A stretch of 64,000 nt of DNA from Actinomadura litoris (GCF_009733595.1 NZ_WOFH01000005.1:186001-250000), one strand, 5' to 3'. Counted from the first letter of the stretch, positions 1-8,837 are shown. Numbers and translations are program-made. Notes: generated by a model from the sequence alone, not told the origin.

Positions 1-166
1 GCTGAGGGGGAGGCCGGAGGGGGGCGGCGCACCGGGCGGGGCCGGACGTACCGCATCATGGTCGAACCCCGTAGTCTCGGGAGGACGGACGTCCGGTGGT
101 CGGCTGGTCGCCAGACAGAAGGCCCTCGCGAGAGGGCCGGAACAACGCCGGAATAAGGAGTGGACC
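1..166. other. Left edge, no supported gene
   Basis: No open frame here has a credible start and ribosome site. In actinobacteria dnaX commonly precedes the YbaB gene, so its last codons may lie at or just beyond the edge, but nothing visible proves this. Confidence 0.4.
121..138 (+). terminator. Short GC hairpin upstream of ybaB
   Basis: A 7-bp perfect stem (GGCCCTC / GAGGGCC) closes on a GCGA (GNRA-type) tetraloop, 28 bp before the ybaB start. There is no U tract. It may end the upstream transcript or be a leader structure. Confidence 0.4.
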
Positions 167-631
167 GTGGAACCCGGTGGTCAGTTGAACATCCAGGAGC
201 TGCTCCAGCAGGCGCAGGCCGTCCAGGAGCAGCTCTTCACCGCCCAGCGCGAGCTGGCGGAGGCCGAGGTGAAGGGGACCGCGGGGGGCGGGCTCGTCAC
301 CGCGACCGTCAACGGTGAGGGCGAGGTCACGGGGCTCTCGATCGACCCGAAGGCCATCGACCCCGACGACCCGGCCGACACCGCCGAGACCATCGCCGAC
401 CTGGTACTGGCCGCGATCCGCGACGCGGCCCGCGAGGCGCGCGAGTTGCAGCAGGAGAAGATGGGTCCGCTCGCCGCGGGCCTCGGCGGCGCCATGCCGG
501 GCCTGGGCGGCGGCGGGTTGCCCGGCGGTCTTCCGGGCGGTTTCCCCGGCCTCGGCGGCGGCCCCGGTGCGGGCGGTGCGGGCGGTGCGGGCGGTGCCGG
601 TGGGCAGCAGGGCGGCGAGCCCGGGGCCTGA
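167..631 (+). CDS. YbaB/EbfC family nucleoid-associated protein
   Basis: 154 aa. The first ~100 residues have the YbaB/EbfC pattern: a helix rich in Gln/Glu (NIQELLQQAQAVQEQL), then a short beta core with the family signature GGGLVTATVNGEGEVTGLSI, then a second amphipathic helix. The family forms small DNA-binding dimers associated with the nucleoid. The tail is an unusual low-complexity Gly/Pro-rich extension of about 50 residues. The GTG start is preceded by AAGGAG at 155-160. It sits 81 bp upstream of recR, the usual dnaX-ybaB-recR neighbourhood, which suggests a link to replication or repair, although the biochemical role is not settled. Confidence 0.93.
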   Translation: MEPGGQLNIQELLQQAQAVQEQLFTAQRELAEAEVKGTAGGGLVTATVNGEGEVTGLSIDPKAIDPDDPADTAETIADLVLAAIRDAAREARELQQEKMGPLAAGLGGAMPGLGGGGLPGGLPGGFPGLGGGPGAGGAGGAGGAGGQQGGEPGA

Positions 632-712
632 TCGCGAGGCGGCGATGGCGAAAGGACGCGCCCCGGTGGAACGTCCTAGAAGGTAGTTGGACGCGAAGAA
701 AGGAAGGGTCCG

Positions 713-1312
713 TTGTACGAAGGGGTGGTTCAGAACCTCATCGACGAGCTGGGCAGGCTGCCCGGCGTCGGCCCCAAGAGCGCGCAGCGGATCGCCTTCC
801 ACCTCCTCGCCGCGGATCCGGCCGACGTCGAGCGGCTGGGCAAGGCGCTCAAGGAGGTCAAGGACAAGGTCCGCTTCTGCAAGACATGCGGGAACGTCGC
901 GGAAGAAGAGGAATGCCGGATCTGCCGTGACGCGCGCCGCGACCCGCAGGTGATCTGCGTCGTGGAGGAGTCCAAGGACGTCGTCGCCATCGAGAAGACG
1001 CGGGAGTTCCGCGGCCGCTACCACGTGCTGGGCGGCGCGATCAGTCCGATCGAGGGCGTCGGCCCGGACGACCTGCGCATCCGGGAGCTGATGCAGCGGC
1101 TCGCCGACGGCACGGTGACCGAGCTGATCCTCGCGACCGACCCGAACCTGGAGGGCGAGGCGACCGCCACGTACCTCGCCCGACTGGTGAAGCCCATGGG
1201 CCTCACGGTCACTCGCCTGGCCAGCGGCCTGCCGGTGGGTGGCGACCTCGAATACGCCGACGAGGTGACGTTGGGCCGCGCATTCGAAGGACGGAGGCTG
1301 CTCGATGTCTGA
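713..1312 (+). CDS. recR: Recombination mediator protein RecR
   Basis: 199 aa, the normal length for RecR. The order is a helix-hairpin-helix (LGRLPGVGPKSAQRIAFHLL, residues ~11-30), a four-cysteine zinc motif (CKTCGNVAEEEECRIC, ~58-73) and a Toprim domain including VVEESKDVVAIE and LATDPNLEGEATATYL. RecR with RecF/RecO loads RecA at single-strand gaps. The start is TTG, chosen because the AAAGGAAGG ribosome site (699-707) is correctly spaced and the family N-terminus begins here. Its TGA overlaps the ATG of the next gene by 8 bp, so the two are translationally coupled. Confidence 0.97.
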   Translation: MYEGVVQNLIDELGRLPGVGPKSAQRIAFHLLAADPADVERLGKALKEVKDKVRFCKTCGNVAEEEECRICRDARRDPQVICVVEESKDVVAIEKTREFRGRYHVLGGAISPIEGVGPDDLRIRELMQRLADGTVTELILATDPNLEGEATATYLARLVKPMGLTVTRLASGLPVGGDLEYADEVTLGRAFEGRRLLDV

Positions 1313-1850
1313 AGCCAACAGCCCACAGGACTGGAACGTCCTCGCCGAACGCGTGGCGCGCCATGTGGAGAACTACCTGAACGGCCTGGAGGCCGTCGCG
1401 CGCGGCGACGGCGAGGAGCACACGATCCCGCTGCTCCTGCTTGAGGTGTCGCAGGTCATCCTGGCCGGCGCGCAGCTCGGCGCGAGCGCCGACGTGATCC
1501 TGCCCGACAACTGGGAGCCCGAGGTCGGCCCCGACCCGGACCTCGACGCCGTCCGGCAGGGCCTCGCCGAGCGGCTCGCGGGGCTGGACGAGTACGTCGA
1601 GGTCTTCGACCCGTACAAGGACACCGAACCCACCTCCTACCGGCTTTCGGACGACCTGGTGGACGTGGCCAGCGACCTCGTCCACGGGCTGCGCCACTAC
1701 CAGCAGGAACGTCCGCTGGAGGCGCTCTGGTGGTGGCAGTACTCCTACTTCAACCACTGGGGCAACCACGCGGGCGCGTCCCTGCGAGCCCTCCACGCGG
1801 TGGTCGCGAACGCCCGCCTGGACGTCGCGCACGAGACCGCCACCGCCTGA
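1305..1850 (+). CDS. DUF5063 domain-containing protein
   Basis: 181 aa, mostly helical, acidic, with no signal peptide or membrane span. The sequence (a VLAERVARHVENYLNGLEAV start, then LLLLEVSQVILAGAQLG, and an aromatic-rich EALWWWQYSYFNHWGNHAG near the end) is that of DUF5063, which in many actinobacteria directly follows recR. The ATG lies inside the end of recR (8-bp overlap), so it is probably cotranscribed and coupled. The function is unknown; the context suggests a recombination-associated or housekeeping role, but no catalytic motif is visible. Confidence 0.85.
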   Translation: MSEANSPQDWNVLAERVARHVENYLNGLEAVARGDGEEHTIPLLLLEVSQVILAGAQLGASADVILPDNWEPEVGPDPDLDAVRQGLAERLAGLDEYVEVFDPYKDTEPTSYRLSDDLVDVASDLVHGLRHYQQERPLEALWWWQYSYFNHWGNHAGASLRALHAVVANARLDVAHETATA

Positions 1851-1856
1851 CCTAGC

Positions 1857-1876
1857 CGGACGCCTCGCGGCGTTCG
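1857..1876 (+). terminator. Probable terminator of the ybaB-recR operon
   Basis: An 8-bp stem with one G-U pair (CGGACGCC / GGCGTTCG) and a TCGC loop lies a few bases after the DUF5063 stop codon. There is no U tract, which is common for actinobacterial terminators. Confidence 0.5.
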
Positions 1877-2006
1877 GTTCGCCCCACCCTCCCCAACCGG
1901 CCCGTTCGATATCCCGGGTGACGTCCGTCCCTTATATCCGGGACCGGTCCCGGGCGGTCACTGGCACGCTGTGCTCCCTATCGGCGGATGGGGAGGGAGA
2001 CCGCGC

Positions 2007-2561
2007 GTGGACGGCGTGGGGACGACATTACGCGGCGCGCTGGCCGCCATCCCCCTCGTCCTGCTGATGACGGCCTCGGACGCGTCCACCGGGCAGGCGG
2101 CGGCACGACCGACCGGCTGTTCGTCCCCCGGCCAGGTGTATCAGGCGAACATCCTCGTGAAGCACGGAGACGCTCCGTCCGAGGCGAAGGCGCTGTTCCT
2201 CGTCTGCCAGCAGAACCGGTTCGTGAAGATCGTGGACTCCGACGGTCGCTCCTACGACGACCTGGACGACTTCCGCGCGCACAACCACCTCTTCGGCGAG
2301 GACGACATGATCATGGTGCCGCGCTCCTTCCCCGCGGTCGACGCGAGCCAGAGCCCCGGGTTCGGGCCGTGGGTCTCGGGACACACGTCCACGTCGCAGG
2401 CGTGGCGCTGGCTGCCCGCCGGAATCGTCCTCGTTCTCGTCCTGGGCAGCGGCGGCGGCTTCGCCTGGCTGGTCACCCACCGGCGGAAGGCGCCGGTCGG
2501 CGGTGCCACGAGCACGGGAGCCCCGGGTGACGGAACCCCTGATGGCGGCGAAGTCCCGTGA
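2007..2561 (+). CDS. Secreted, single-span membrane protein of unknown function
   Basis: 184 aa from the GTG at 2007, preferred over an upstream in-frame GTG at 1971 because GGGAGGGAGA (1991-2000) precedes it. It has an N-terminal signal-like segment (GALAAIPLVLLMTASDAST), an exported domain of ~100 aa with two cysteines (GCSSPG, FLVCQQN) and an acidic stretch, a transmembrane helix (AGIVLVLVLGSGGGFAWLV) and a short basic then Gly/Pro-rich tail. The topology is probably type I with the domain outside. Codon 8 is the rare TTA (2028-2030). No family is recognised. It stands alone between recR-DUF5063 and lysC. Confidence 0.7.
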   Translation: MDGVGTTLRGALAAIPLVLLMTASDASTGQAAARPTGCSSPGQVYQANILVKHGDAPSEAKALFLVCQQNRFVKIVDSDGRSYDDLDDFRAHNHLFGEDDMIMVPRSFPAVDASQSPGFGPWVSGHTSTSQAWRWLPAGIVLVLVLGSGGGFAWLVTHRRKAPVGGATSTGAPGDGTPDGGEVP

Positions 2562-2748
2562 CCTCGGACGGCTCAGGCGAAACCCGCCGAGACAACCCCG
2601 ACCCCGCGTCACGACCACCACCGACAGCGGAAACAACCCCTCAACAGGGCCTTCTCTCTGGAACACCACCGCGCGGAGGGGCTGAGCGCCCTCCGCGGCA
2701 GGGCCGTGATCTTGGCTATCCGTGACAGGTGTTACCTGGTCGTAATCC

Positions 2749-2770
2749 ACTGGAACCGGATCGGTAGACT
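2749..2770 (+). promoter_or_regulatory. Possible lysC promoter
   Basis: A TAGACT hexamer at 2765-2770, 43 bp before the lysC GTG, resembles a housekeeping -10 box. No strong -35 is seen; weak TAATCC-like matches lie 16-20 bp upstream. A small CAGGT-GTT-ACCTG inverted repeat lies at about 2726-2738. Confidence 0.3.
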
Positions 2771-2813
2771 CGCTGATCGGTACGCCTGACCCCGATCCGA
2801 GGAGCGCCCACCC

Positions 2814-4088
2814 GTGGCTCTAGTCGTGCAGAAGTACGGTGGCTCCTCCGTCGCCGACGCCGAGTGCGTCAAGCGGGTCGCCCAGCGCATCGTCGCGACG
2901 AAGAAGGCGGGCAACGACGTGGTCGTCGTGGTGTCCGCCATGGGTGACACGACGGATGATCTCATCGACATGGCCAAGCAGGTCAGCCCCCTGCCACCGG
3001 GCCGTGAGCTGGACATGCTGCTCACCGCCGGTGAGCGGATCTCCATGGCGCTGCTCGCCATGGCCATCGCGAACCTGGGCCACGAGGCCCGCTCGTTCAC
3101 CGGCTCCCAGGCCGGTGTCATCACCGACGGCTCCCACGGGAAAGCCAAGATCATCGACGTGACGCCCGGACGCATCCGGACGGCGCTGGACGAGGGCTCC
3201 ATCTGCATCGTCGCCGGGTTCCAGGGCGTCTCGCAGGGCACCAAGGACATCACCACCCTCGGCCGCGGCGGCTCCGACACCACCGCCGTGGCGCTCGCCG
3301 CCGCGCTGGACGCCGACGTCTGCGAGATCTACTCCGACGTCGACGGCGTGTTCACCGCCGACCCGCGCATCGTCCCGCCCGCCCGCAAGATCCCGCGGAT
3401 CTCCTACGAGGAGATGCTGGAGATGGCGGCGAGCGGCGCGAAGATCCTGCACCTGCGCTGCGTGGAGTACGCGCGCCGCTACAACATCCCGATCCACGTG
3501 CGGTCCTCGTTCAGCCAGAAGGAAGGCACGTGGGTCGTCGACAGCAGCGACATCGAAGGGCACGACATGGAGCAGGCGATCATCTCCGGGGTCGCGCACG
3601 ACCGGAGCGAAGCCAAGATCACCGTGGTCGGGGTGCCCGACAAGGTCGGTGAGGCGGCGACGATCTTCACGGTGCTGTCCGAGGCCGAGATCAACATCGA
3701 CATGATCGTGCAGAACGTGTCCGCCGCGTCCACCGGGCGGACCGACATCTCCTTCACGCTGCCCGCGAGCGACGGGCAGAGCGCGCTGACCGCGCTGAAC
3801 AAGCTGAAGGAGCGGATCGGGTTCGAGTCGCTGCGCTACGACGACCGGATCGGAAAGGTGTCGCTGATCGGCGCGGGCATGCGCTCGCACCCGGGCGTCA
3901 CCGCCGCGTTCTTCGCCGCGATCGCCGACGCCGGGGTGAACATCGAGATGATCTCCACGTCCGAGATCCGGATCTCGGTCGTCGTCGCCCAGGACGACAT
4001 CGACACCGCCGTCGCCGCCGCGCACCGCGCGTTCGACCTCGACGCCGACCAGGTCGAGGCCGTGGTCTACGGCGGCACCGGCCGCTGA
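2814..4088 (+). CDS. lysC: Aspartate kinase
   Basis: 424 aa, typical of the alpha2beta2-type aspartokinase. Residues 1-240 form the amino-acid kinase domain, with KYGGSSVAD at the start, GRGGSDTTAVALAAAL for ATP/aspartate binding and YSDVDGVFTADPRIVP near the active site. Two ACT domains follow (~265-420: KITVVGVPDKVGEAATIFT and VSLIGAGMRSHPGVTAAFF), which give feedback control by lysine and threonine in the family. An internal start for a separate ACT-only subunit is common, but I cannot prove one here. The start is GTG at 2814 after GAGGAG. It catalyses the first step to Lys, Met, Thr and diaminopimelate; asd, the second step, is 1.7 kb downstream. Confidence 0.97.
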   Translation: MALVVQKYGGSSVADAECVKRVAQRIVATKKAGNDVVVVVSAMGDTTDDLIDMAKQVSPLPPGRELDMLLTAGERISMALLAMAIANLGHEARSFTGSQAGVITDGSHGKAKIIDVTPGRIRTALDEGSICIVAGFQGVSQGTKDITTLGRGGSDTTAVALAAALDADVCEIYSDVDGVFTADPRIVPPARKIPRISYEEMLEMAASGAKILHLRCVEYARRYNIPIHVRSSFSQKEGTWVVDSSDIEGHDMEQAIISGVAHDRSEAKITVVGVPDKVGEAATIFTVLSEAEINIDMIVQNVSAASTGRTDISFTLPASDGQSALTALNKLKERIGFESLRYDDRIGKVSLIGAGMRSHPGVTAAFFAAIADAGVNIEMISTSEIRISVVVAQDDIDTAVAAAHRAFDLDADQVEAVVYGGTGR

Positions 4089-4095
4089 TCGCGGA

Positions 4096-4134
4096 CCGCC
4101 CCGTCCTCCTAGGAGACCGCCGAGGACGGGGCGG
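4096..4134. terminator. Bidirectional terminator between lysC and the DUF2637 gene
   Basis: A perfect 13-bp inverted repeat (CCGCCCCGTCCTC / GAGGACGGGGCGG) with a 13-nt loop lies between the convergent genes. The stop codon of the minus-strand gene is in the loop, and the right arm encodes its last residues, so the hairpin is partly coding. Confidence 0.75.
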
Positions 4135-5509
4135 GACGGGACAGCCGGCTCAGCAGCCGCTGCCCCTGCCGCGGGCTGAGGTTCAGCCGCCGTCCCAACT
4201 CGGCGCCGGTGATGTTCGGATCGGCCGCCAGGATGATCTGCGCACGCGCCTCGGTCCCGGCGGTCGCCGACGTGAGACCACGCCGCGGCGCACCCGAACC
4301 GCGCGCCTGCGCGGCCGCGGCCGGGCCGCGTTGCCGCACGGGCGCGGCCGGCTCGCGCGGTTGCGCCGAAGCCGCCGGAAGATGAGGCTGGACGGCCGGG
4401 CTGCCCGGCTGCGCTGCTGGGGCCGGTGGACGTTGCCGCGCTGGTACGACCGGGTCGCGCAGTTCCGGAGCCGCGACCCGGTCGCCTTCTGGTGCAGACG
4501 CCGCAGTGCTGAGTGGCTCCGGGGTCGCACCCGGATCGTGCGGTTGTCCATGCGCGGACTGATTCCGTGGCCGCCCGGCGGCGGGACGCGCCGGCGCCGG
4601 ACGCGGCGCGCGTCCCCCGGCAGCCCGTCCCGGCGCAATCGAGGTCTCCTCGCCCGGAGTGTCGGACGCCTGTGCTTTGGTGAGCGTGGACGGTTCCTCG
4701 GCGGACGCAGCGCCCGTGACCTCGGGCAGAGCCCCGCCCAGCGCGGCCCCGACCGGCGGCGCCTCCTCCAGCGCGGTTCCAGCCGGTGGGCCGGGAGCGG
4801 GGGTGGTCAGTTCGGTGACGCGGGCCAGGGCCTGGTCGAGCATGACGCCGTCCGACAGCATCCAGACGACGTCCGCCGGGGCCTTGTTCTTCCACGCGCG
4901 GCCGTAGTGGTCGCGTAGCAGGGCCAGCGCGCGCCGGCGGCGCTGCTCGGCGGTGAGCGCCCGGGGGTAGGAGGTGATCTGCCACAGCACCATCCGCCGC
5001 CACATGCGGAAGGTCGAGATCGGCGCCAGCAGCCAGCGGGCCAGCGGGACGCCCTCGCGGACCGTTCCGGCCGCGATCCCCGCGCGCCGCCGGATCGCGT
5101 GGCGGACGGCCTCCACGAACGTCACGAACAGCACGGGCATGGCCGCGTGCATCACGACACCGGCCGGATCCCCATGCGCGGCCGACACGTTCAGCCATAC
5201 CGTCGCGCCGGTGAAGGCCATCGCCATCCAGCGCAGCGCGGGCATCGGCATGGCCAGCCATTCCAGGAGCAGGGCCACGGACACGAGCGCCAGGATGCCG
5301 AGGTCGACCCCGGCGGGCACGATCCATGCGTGCCCGCCGAACCAGGGCTCGGCGACATCCCGGACGGAGGCGTACGAACCGTAACCACCGAGGCCCGCGA
5401 GCCCGGCGAAGAACACGCCGCCGATCACCGCCAGGATCCGCTGGGCCCACGTCAAGGGCGGTACGGGCGGGCCGTGGCCCGCCGTCGTGTCCTCGTCCAT
5501 GGCGGTCAT
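4109..5509 (-). CDS. DUF2637 membrane protein with C-terminal helix-turn-helix
   Basis: 466 aa from the ATG at 5509, which has GGAAAGGGA upstream. The N-terminal ~200 residues hold about four membrane helices (WAQRILAVIGGVFFAGLAGL, VDLGILALVSVALLLEWLAM, ALRWMAMAFTGATVWLNVS, VVMHAAMPVLFVTFVEAVRH) in the DUF2637 pattern of actinobacterial plasmid or element-borne membrane proteins. A long Pro/Ala/Arg-rich linker follows, then a C-terminal DNA-binding-type helix-turn-helix (AQIILAADPNITGAELGRRL, then LSPRQGQRLLSRL). Membrane domain plus HTH suggests a role in element maintenance, transfer or regulation. It is divergent from asd and convergent with lysC; no other element genes are adjacent. Confidence 0.75.
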   Translation of the reverse strand: MTAMDEDTTAGHGPPVPPLTWAQRILAVIGGVFFAGLAGLGGYGSYASVRDVAEPWFGGHAWIVPAGVDLGILALVSVALLLEWLAMPMPALRWMAMAFTGATVWLNVSAAHGDPAGVVMHAAMPVLFVTFVEAVRHAIRRRAGIAAGTVREGVPLARWLLAPISTFRMWRRMVLWQITSYPRALTAEQRRRRALALLRDHYGRAWKNKAPADVVWMLSDGVMLDQALARVTELTTPAPGPPAGTALEEAPPVGAALGGALPEVTGAASAEEPSTLTKAQASDTPGEETSIAPGRAAGGRAPRPAPARPAAGRPRNQSAHGQPHDPGATPEPLSTAASAPEGDRVAAPELRDPVVPARQRPPAPAAQPGSPAVQPHLPAASAQPREPAAPVRQRGPAAAAQARGSGAPRRGLTSATAGTEARAQIILAADPNITGAELGRRLNLSPRQGQRLLSRLSRPAPSSAVS

Positions 5510-5769
5510 GTCGATGTCCCTTTCCGCGCACCCGGGGGCCTGGGTGCCTGGTCGACGATCTCCCAGGGACCGTAGCGTGATGGCGTCCTTGATAAGGGGC
5601 AAAGCCGACGAATGGTGTAAAAGCCCCGGTCAGCGGCATGCGGTCCGGGCTGCGTCGCGTGACGCGGCCCGTCGGTGTCACCGTGATCGTGGGAACCGGC
5701 CGGAGCCGGTGAGAGTTCAGTTGTGTGGACCTGCGTACGCGACTCGATGACGAGAGGGCGGGTGCGACC

Positions 5770-6855
5770 ATGGCTTCGACGGCCGGGCCGAACAGCACGG
5801 ACGGACGAGAGGGCAGACCCACCCTCACCGTCGTCGGCGCGACCGGCGCGGTCGGCGCGGTGCTGCGCGACCTGCTGTCCACCCGCCTGGACGTCTACGG
5901 GGAGATCCGCCTGGTGGCCTCGCCGCGGTCGGCGGGCCGGACGCTGACGGTGCGCGGCGAGCCGTCCGAGGTCGTGCCGCTCGGGCCCGAGGTGTTCGAC
6001 GGAGCCGACATCGCGATCTTCGCGGTGCCCCCGCCGGTCGCGGCGGAGTGGGCACCGGTCGCGGCGGCCCGCGGCACCGTGGTGGTGGACGCCTCGCCCG
6101 TGTTCCGGACGAGCCCGGGTGTGCCGCTGGTCGTCCCCGAGGTGAACCCGGAACGCGTCCGCGACCGTCCGCGCGGCATCATCGCGAGCCCCGGCTGCCC
6201 GACGCTGTCGATGATCGTGGCGATCGGCGCGCTGCACCACCGCTACGGGCTGCGCGAGCTGGTCGTCTCGTCCTACCAGGCGGCGTCCGGGGCGGGCCGG
6301 AGCGGCATCGAGACCCTGTACGCGCAGATGGAGAAGGTCGGCGGCGACCGCGCGCTCGGCAACCGCGCGGGCGACGTGCGCGGCGCCGTCGGTGAGTTCG
6401 GACCGTTCCCGGCCCCGCTCGCGATGAACGTCGTCCCCTGGACGGGCTCGCTGGGCGCCGACGGCTGGACCTCCGACGAACTCGGCATCCGGGACGAGAC
6501 ACGCAAGGTCCTGCGCCTGCCGGCCCTGAAGGTCGCGGCGACCTGCGTCCGCGTCCCGGTGACGAAGGCGCACTCGCTGTCGGTGCACGCGGTGTTCGGC
6601 GACCGGGTCGAGCAGCGCGAGGCCCAGGCGATCCTCGCCGGATCGCCCGGCGTCGTCCTCTGCGACAACCCCGAGTCGCACGAGTTCCCCACCCCGGCGG
6701 ACGTCGTCGGCACCGACCCGACCTGGGCCGGACGCGTCCGGTGCTCGCTCGACGACCCGAAGGCGCTCGAACTGTTCCTGTGCGGCGACAGCCTCCGCAA
6801 GGGCGCCGCCCTCAACGCCGCCCAGATAGCCGAACTGATCGCCACCGAGCTCTGA
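5770..6855 (+). CDS. asd: Aspartate-semialdehyde dehydrogenase
   Basis: 361 aa. The NADP-binding start (TLTVVGATGAVGAVLRDLL) is followed by the catalytic cysteine in SPGCPTLSM (Cys143) and the substrate-binding RVPVTKAHSLSVH (Arg261, His268). It reduces aspartyl phosphate to aspartate semialdehyde, the branch-point intermediate for Lys/DAP, Thr and Met. The motif has Ser-Pro before Gly-Cys where Asn-Pro is usual, a conservative oddity. The ATG at 5770 was preferred over the upstream GTG (5725) because GAGAGGG precedes it and residues before the Rossmann fold are not conserved. It is separated from lysC by the divergent DUF2637 gene, so it probably has its own promoter. Confidence 0.95.
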   Translation: MASTAGPNSTDGREGRPTLTVVGATGAVGAVLRDLLSTRLDVYGEIRLVASPRSAGRTLTVRGEPSEVVPLGPEVFDGADIAIFAVPPPVAAEWAPVAAARGTVVVDASPVFRTSPGVPLVVPEVNPERVRDRPRGIIASPGCPTLSMIVAIGALHHRYGLRELVVSSYQAASGAGRSGIETLYAQMEKVGGDRALGNRAGDVRGAVGEFGPFPAPLAMNVVPWTGSLGADGWTSDELGIRDETRKVLRLPALKVAATCVRVPVTKAHSLSVHAVFGDRVEQREAQAILAGSPGVVLCDNPESHEFPTPADVVGTDPTWAGRVRCSLDDPKALELFLCGDSLRKGAALNAAQIAELIATEL

Positions 6856-7189
6856 CGTCCCCCCCAGGACGGACATCCGTGCCGCCGCCCGTCCCGAGCG
6901 CAGGCTCAAATACCCACCACGTCACCTGGTGCCGCGCCACGAACCACTTCCCCATGATCGGCCGGCGTTGCCCCAACCACCTCCGCGTGGTCACGCTCGG
7001 CCGGGCCCGCTTGGCGCAGGTGTCGACCGGGGGCGCGTGCCTGTAGGTCCAGATCACATCCGCGTGCACCGGACGACGTCCACGCGATCAACGTCGGTTC
7101 TGGACGGGGTTCTTGTGAGGTTGGACGGTGTCCAGGCGGGTTTGGACGGCGGGAGCGAGACCGCGCGACTGGCCTTTAGGGTGGCAAGG
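6856..7189. promoter_or_regulatory. Spacer with three phased TGGACGG repeats before the TetR gene
   Basis: No convincing gene is seen. TGGACGG occurs at 7101-7107, 7122-7128 and 7143-7149, exactly 21 bp apart (two helical turns), ending 40 bp before the tetR-family start. This spacing suits side-by-side binding of a regulator on one DNA face. The same stretch is also open in the tetR frame, where it would read as a seven-residue LDG repeat, so a longer protein is the alternative. Confidence 0.4.
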
Positions 7190-7858
7190 GTGACCGAGAC
7201 GAAGGCCGTGAAGTCCGAGCAGACGCGCGCCCTGATCGTCGTGACCGCGTTGAGGCTGTTCCGCGAGCGCGGGTACGAGGCGACGACGATGCGGGCCATC
7301 GCCAAGGAAGCGGGCGTCTCGGTCGGCAACGCCTACTACTACTTCGGCTCCAAGGAAGCGCTGATCCAGGCGTACTACGACGAGCTCCAGGAGGCGCACG
7401 CCGCCGCCTGCCGGGCCGTGCTCGCCGCCGAGAAGGACTTCGCGCCCCGGCTGCTGGGCGTCCTGAAAGCCCGGGTGGACACGATGGTCCCCTACCACGA
7501 GTTCGCCGGGAAGTTCTTCAAGTTCGCCGCCGAGCCGACCAGCCCGCTCAACCCGTTCAGCGCCGAGTCCGGGCCGTCCCGCAACTCCGCCGTCGAGATC
7601 TACCGCGAGGTCGTGGACGGCTCCAGCCTCAAGGTCGACAAGGAGTTCCGCAAGGAGCTGCCCGAGCTGCTGTGGCTGTACTCGATGGGCATCGTCCTGT
7701 ACTGGGTGCACGACAACTCGCCCGGCTGCCGCAAGACCTACCTCCTCGTCGAGCGGACGGTCCCGCTGGTCAACCGCATGGTGTCGATGTCGCGGATCCC
7801 CGGCTTCAAGTCGGTGACCAGGGAGCTGGTCGACATCATTCGCGACGTCCGGGCCTGA
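7190..7858 (+). CDS. TetR family transcriptional regulator
   Basis: 222 aa from the GTG at 7190. The N-terminal TetR DNA-binding domain is clear (TRALIVVTALRLFRERGYEA, TTMRAIAKEAGVSVGNAYYY, FGSKEALIQAYYDEL). The helical C-terminal ligand domain (~residues 75-220) is of a kind common in actinobacteria and ends with a conserved RELVDIIRDVRA tail; its ligand cannot be inferred. The ribosome site is weak, so the start is uncertain: an in-frame GTG at 7208 and an open upstream extension exist. It is convergent with the M15-like gene, only 9 bp away, and has no obvious target gene next door. Confidence 0.88.
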   Translation: MTETKAVKSEQTRALIVVTALRLFRERGYEATTMRAIAKEAGVSVGNAYYYFGSKEALIQAYYDELQEAHAAACRAVLAAEKDFAPRLLGVLKARVDTMVPYHEFAGKFFKFAAEPTSPLNPFSAESGPSRNSAVEIYREVVDGSSLKVDKEFRKELPELLWLYSMGIVLYWVHDNSPGCRKTYLLVERTVPLVNRMVSMSRIPGFKSVTRELVDIIRDVRA

Positions 7859-7867
7859 CGCCCGGGA

Positions 7868-8677
7868 TCAGCGGAACAGGATGTCCCAGTGGTCGCTTTC
7901 GCGGGCGAACAGGGCGCCCGCCGGTGACCGGTAGAGCTTGGCGCCGTCCCTCCGCACTCCCACGAACGGGTAGCGCGTGACGGCACCGTCGACGCAGGAG
8001 CCCGTCGCGATGTCGAGTTTGTAGCCGTTCTCGTGGCTGTACTGCCCGCCCGCGTGCCCGCGCTCCGTCCCGCCGGTGACGGTGATCTCACAGCCGCTCC
8101 CCCTGGCGAAGACGAGCAGCCCCTTGAGCGAGCCCCAGCGCAGCCCCTCGAAGGACGTGCAGGTCGGGATCGCCGCGTCGGAACAATTGCCTGTCGAACG
8201 CCAATCGATCCCCTTGGCCCGTAGGACGTACTCGGCGAACTGCTGCTCCACCCGGATCGAAGCGGGCAGATCCTCGATCTCAGAACGCGGCGGGACGGTC
8301 CGATACGGCGTGCCCGACACATACCGACGGGACATGGGCTGAGGCTCCGCCGACGCGGAGGCCGACGGAGACCCGGGAAAGAACACCGCAGCGGCCACGG
8401 CGAAAACCGTCACGCCAACCGCCGACCGGCCCCCAAGCCCCGCACCACTTCGTCGCCGACCAACCTCCAGCCCATCACCCACCCGAACATCGACCACTGG
8501 AGCATCTGCGACCCCGGCCTCGACCGCCCCGATGTCACCCCCTCGCCCACTCCCCGACCGCCCACCGGCGCCGGCTGCTCGACCGCCCAAGCCGCGGACC
8601 TCAGACGCGCCGTCGGGTCTCGCCGCATCGGACGCCGCGTTGCGTTCGGGGGAAGGGGCGTTGTCGAGCCGTGCCAT
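7868..8677 (-). CDS. Membrane-anchored M15-like (D-Ala-D-Ala carboxypeptidase-type) protein
   Basis: 269 aa from the ATG at 8677, which has a GGGGGGA ribosome site. A Gly/Arg/Asp-rich cytoplasmic segment of ~90 aa precedes one membrane span (SAVGVTVFAVAAAVFFPG). The outer domain has SHENGYKLDIATG and, near the end, SDHWDILF. The H-x6-D plus HW spacing resembles the zinc ligands of M15 peptidases (VanY/DacB type), so a wall-peptide hydrolase is likely, though a non-catalytic relative is possible. Four cysteines in the outer domain could form disulfides. The frame stays open far upstream through repetitive DNA, which I do not regard as coding. Confidence 0.6.
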   Translation of the reverse strand: MARLDNAPSPERNAASDAARPDGASEVRGLGGRAAGAGGRSGSGRGGDIGAVEAGVADAPVVDVRVGDGLEVGRRRSGAGLGGRSAVGVTVFAVAAAVFFPGSPSASASAEPQPMSRRYVSGTPYRTVPPRSEIEDLPASIRVEQQFAEYVLRAKGIDWRSTGNCSDAAIPTCTSFEGLRWGSLKGLLVFARGSGCEITVTGGTERGHAGGQYSHENGYKLDIATGSCVDGAVTRYPFVGVRRDGAKLYRSPAGALFARESDHWDILFR

Positions 8678-8837
8678 GCATCCCCCCGCTTCGGCTCTCC
8701 GGCGCGGAGAGCGACGGTTCGAGCGCTGCGCCGCCGCGTCGGACGACGGCGCCGGGGGGGTGCCGATCACGTGGACCGGCTCCTGCTCACTGGCGACCGC
8801 TCGGAGGGATGCCCCCCACTTCGATCTTGTAAACCCA

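Noticed and set aside
2820..5882. A 1020-codon minus-strand frame opposite lysC
   Set aside because: Codon composition is that of an antisense shadow in GC-rich DNA, with no domain; lysC on the other strand is unmistakable.
6812..7069. Minus-strand 85-codon frame upstream of the TetR gene
   Set aside because: Trp/Arg-rich with no ribosome site or family match; overlaps the end of asd.
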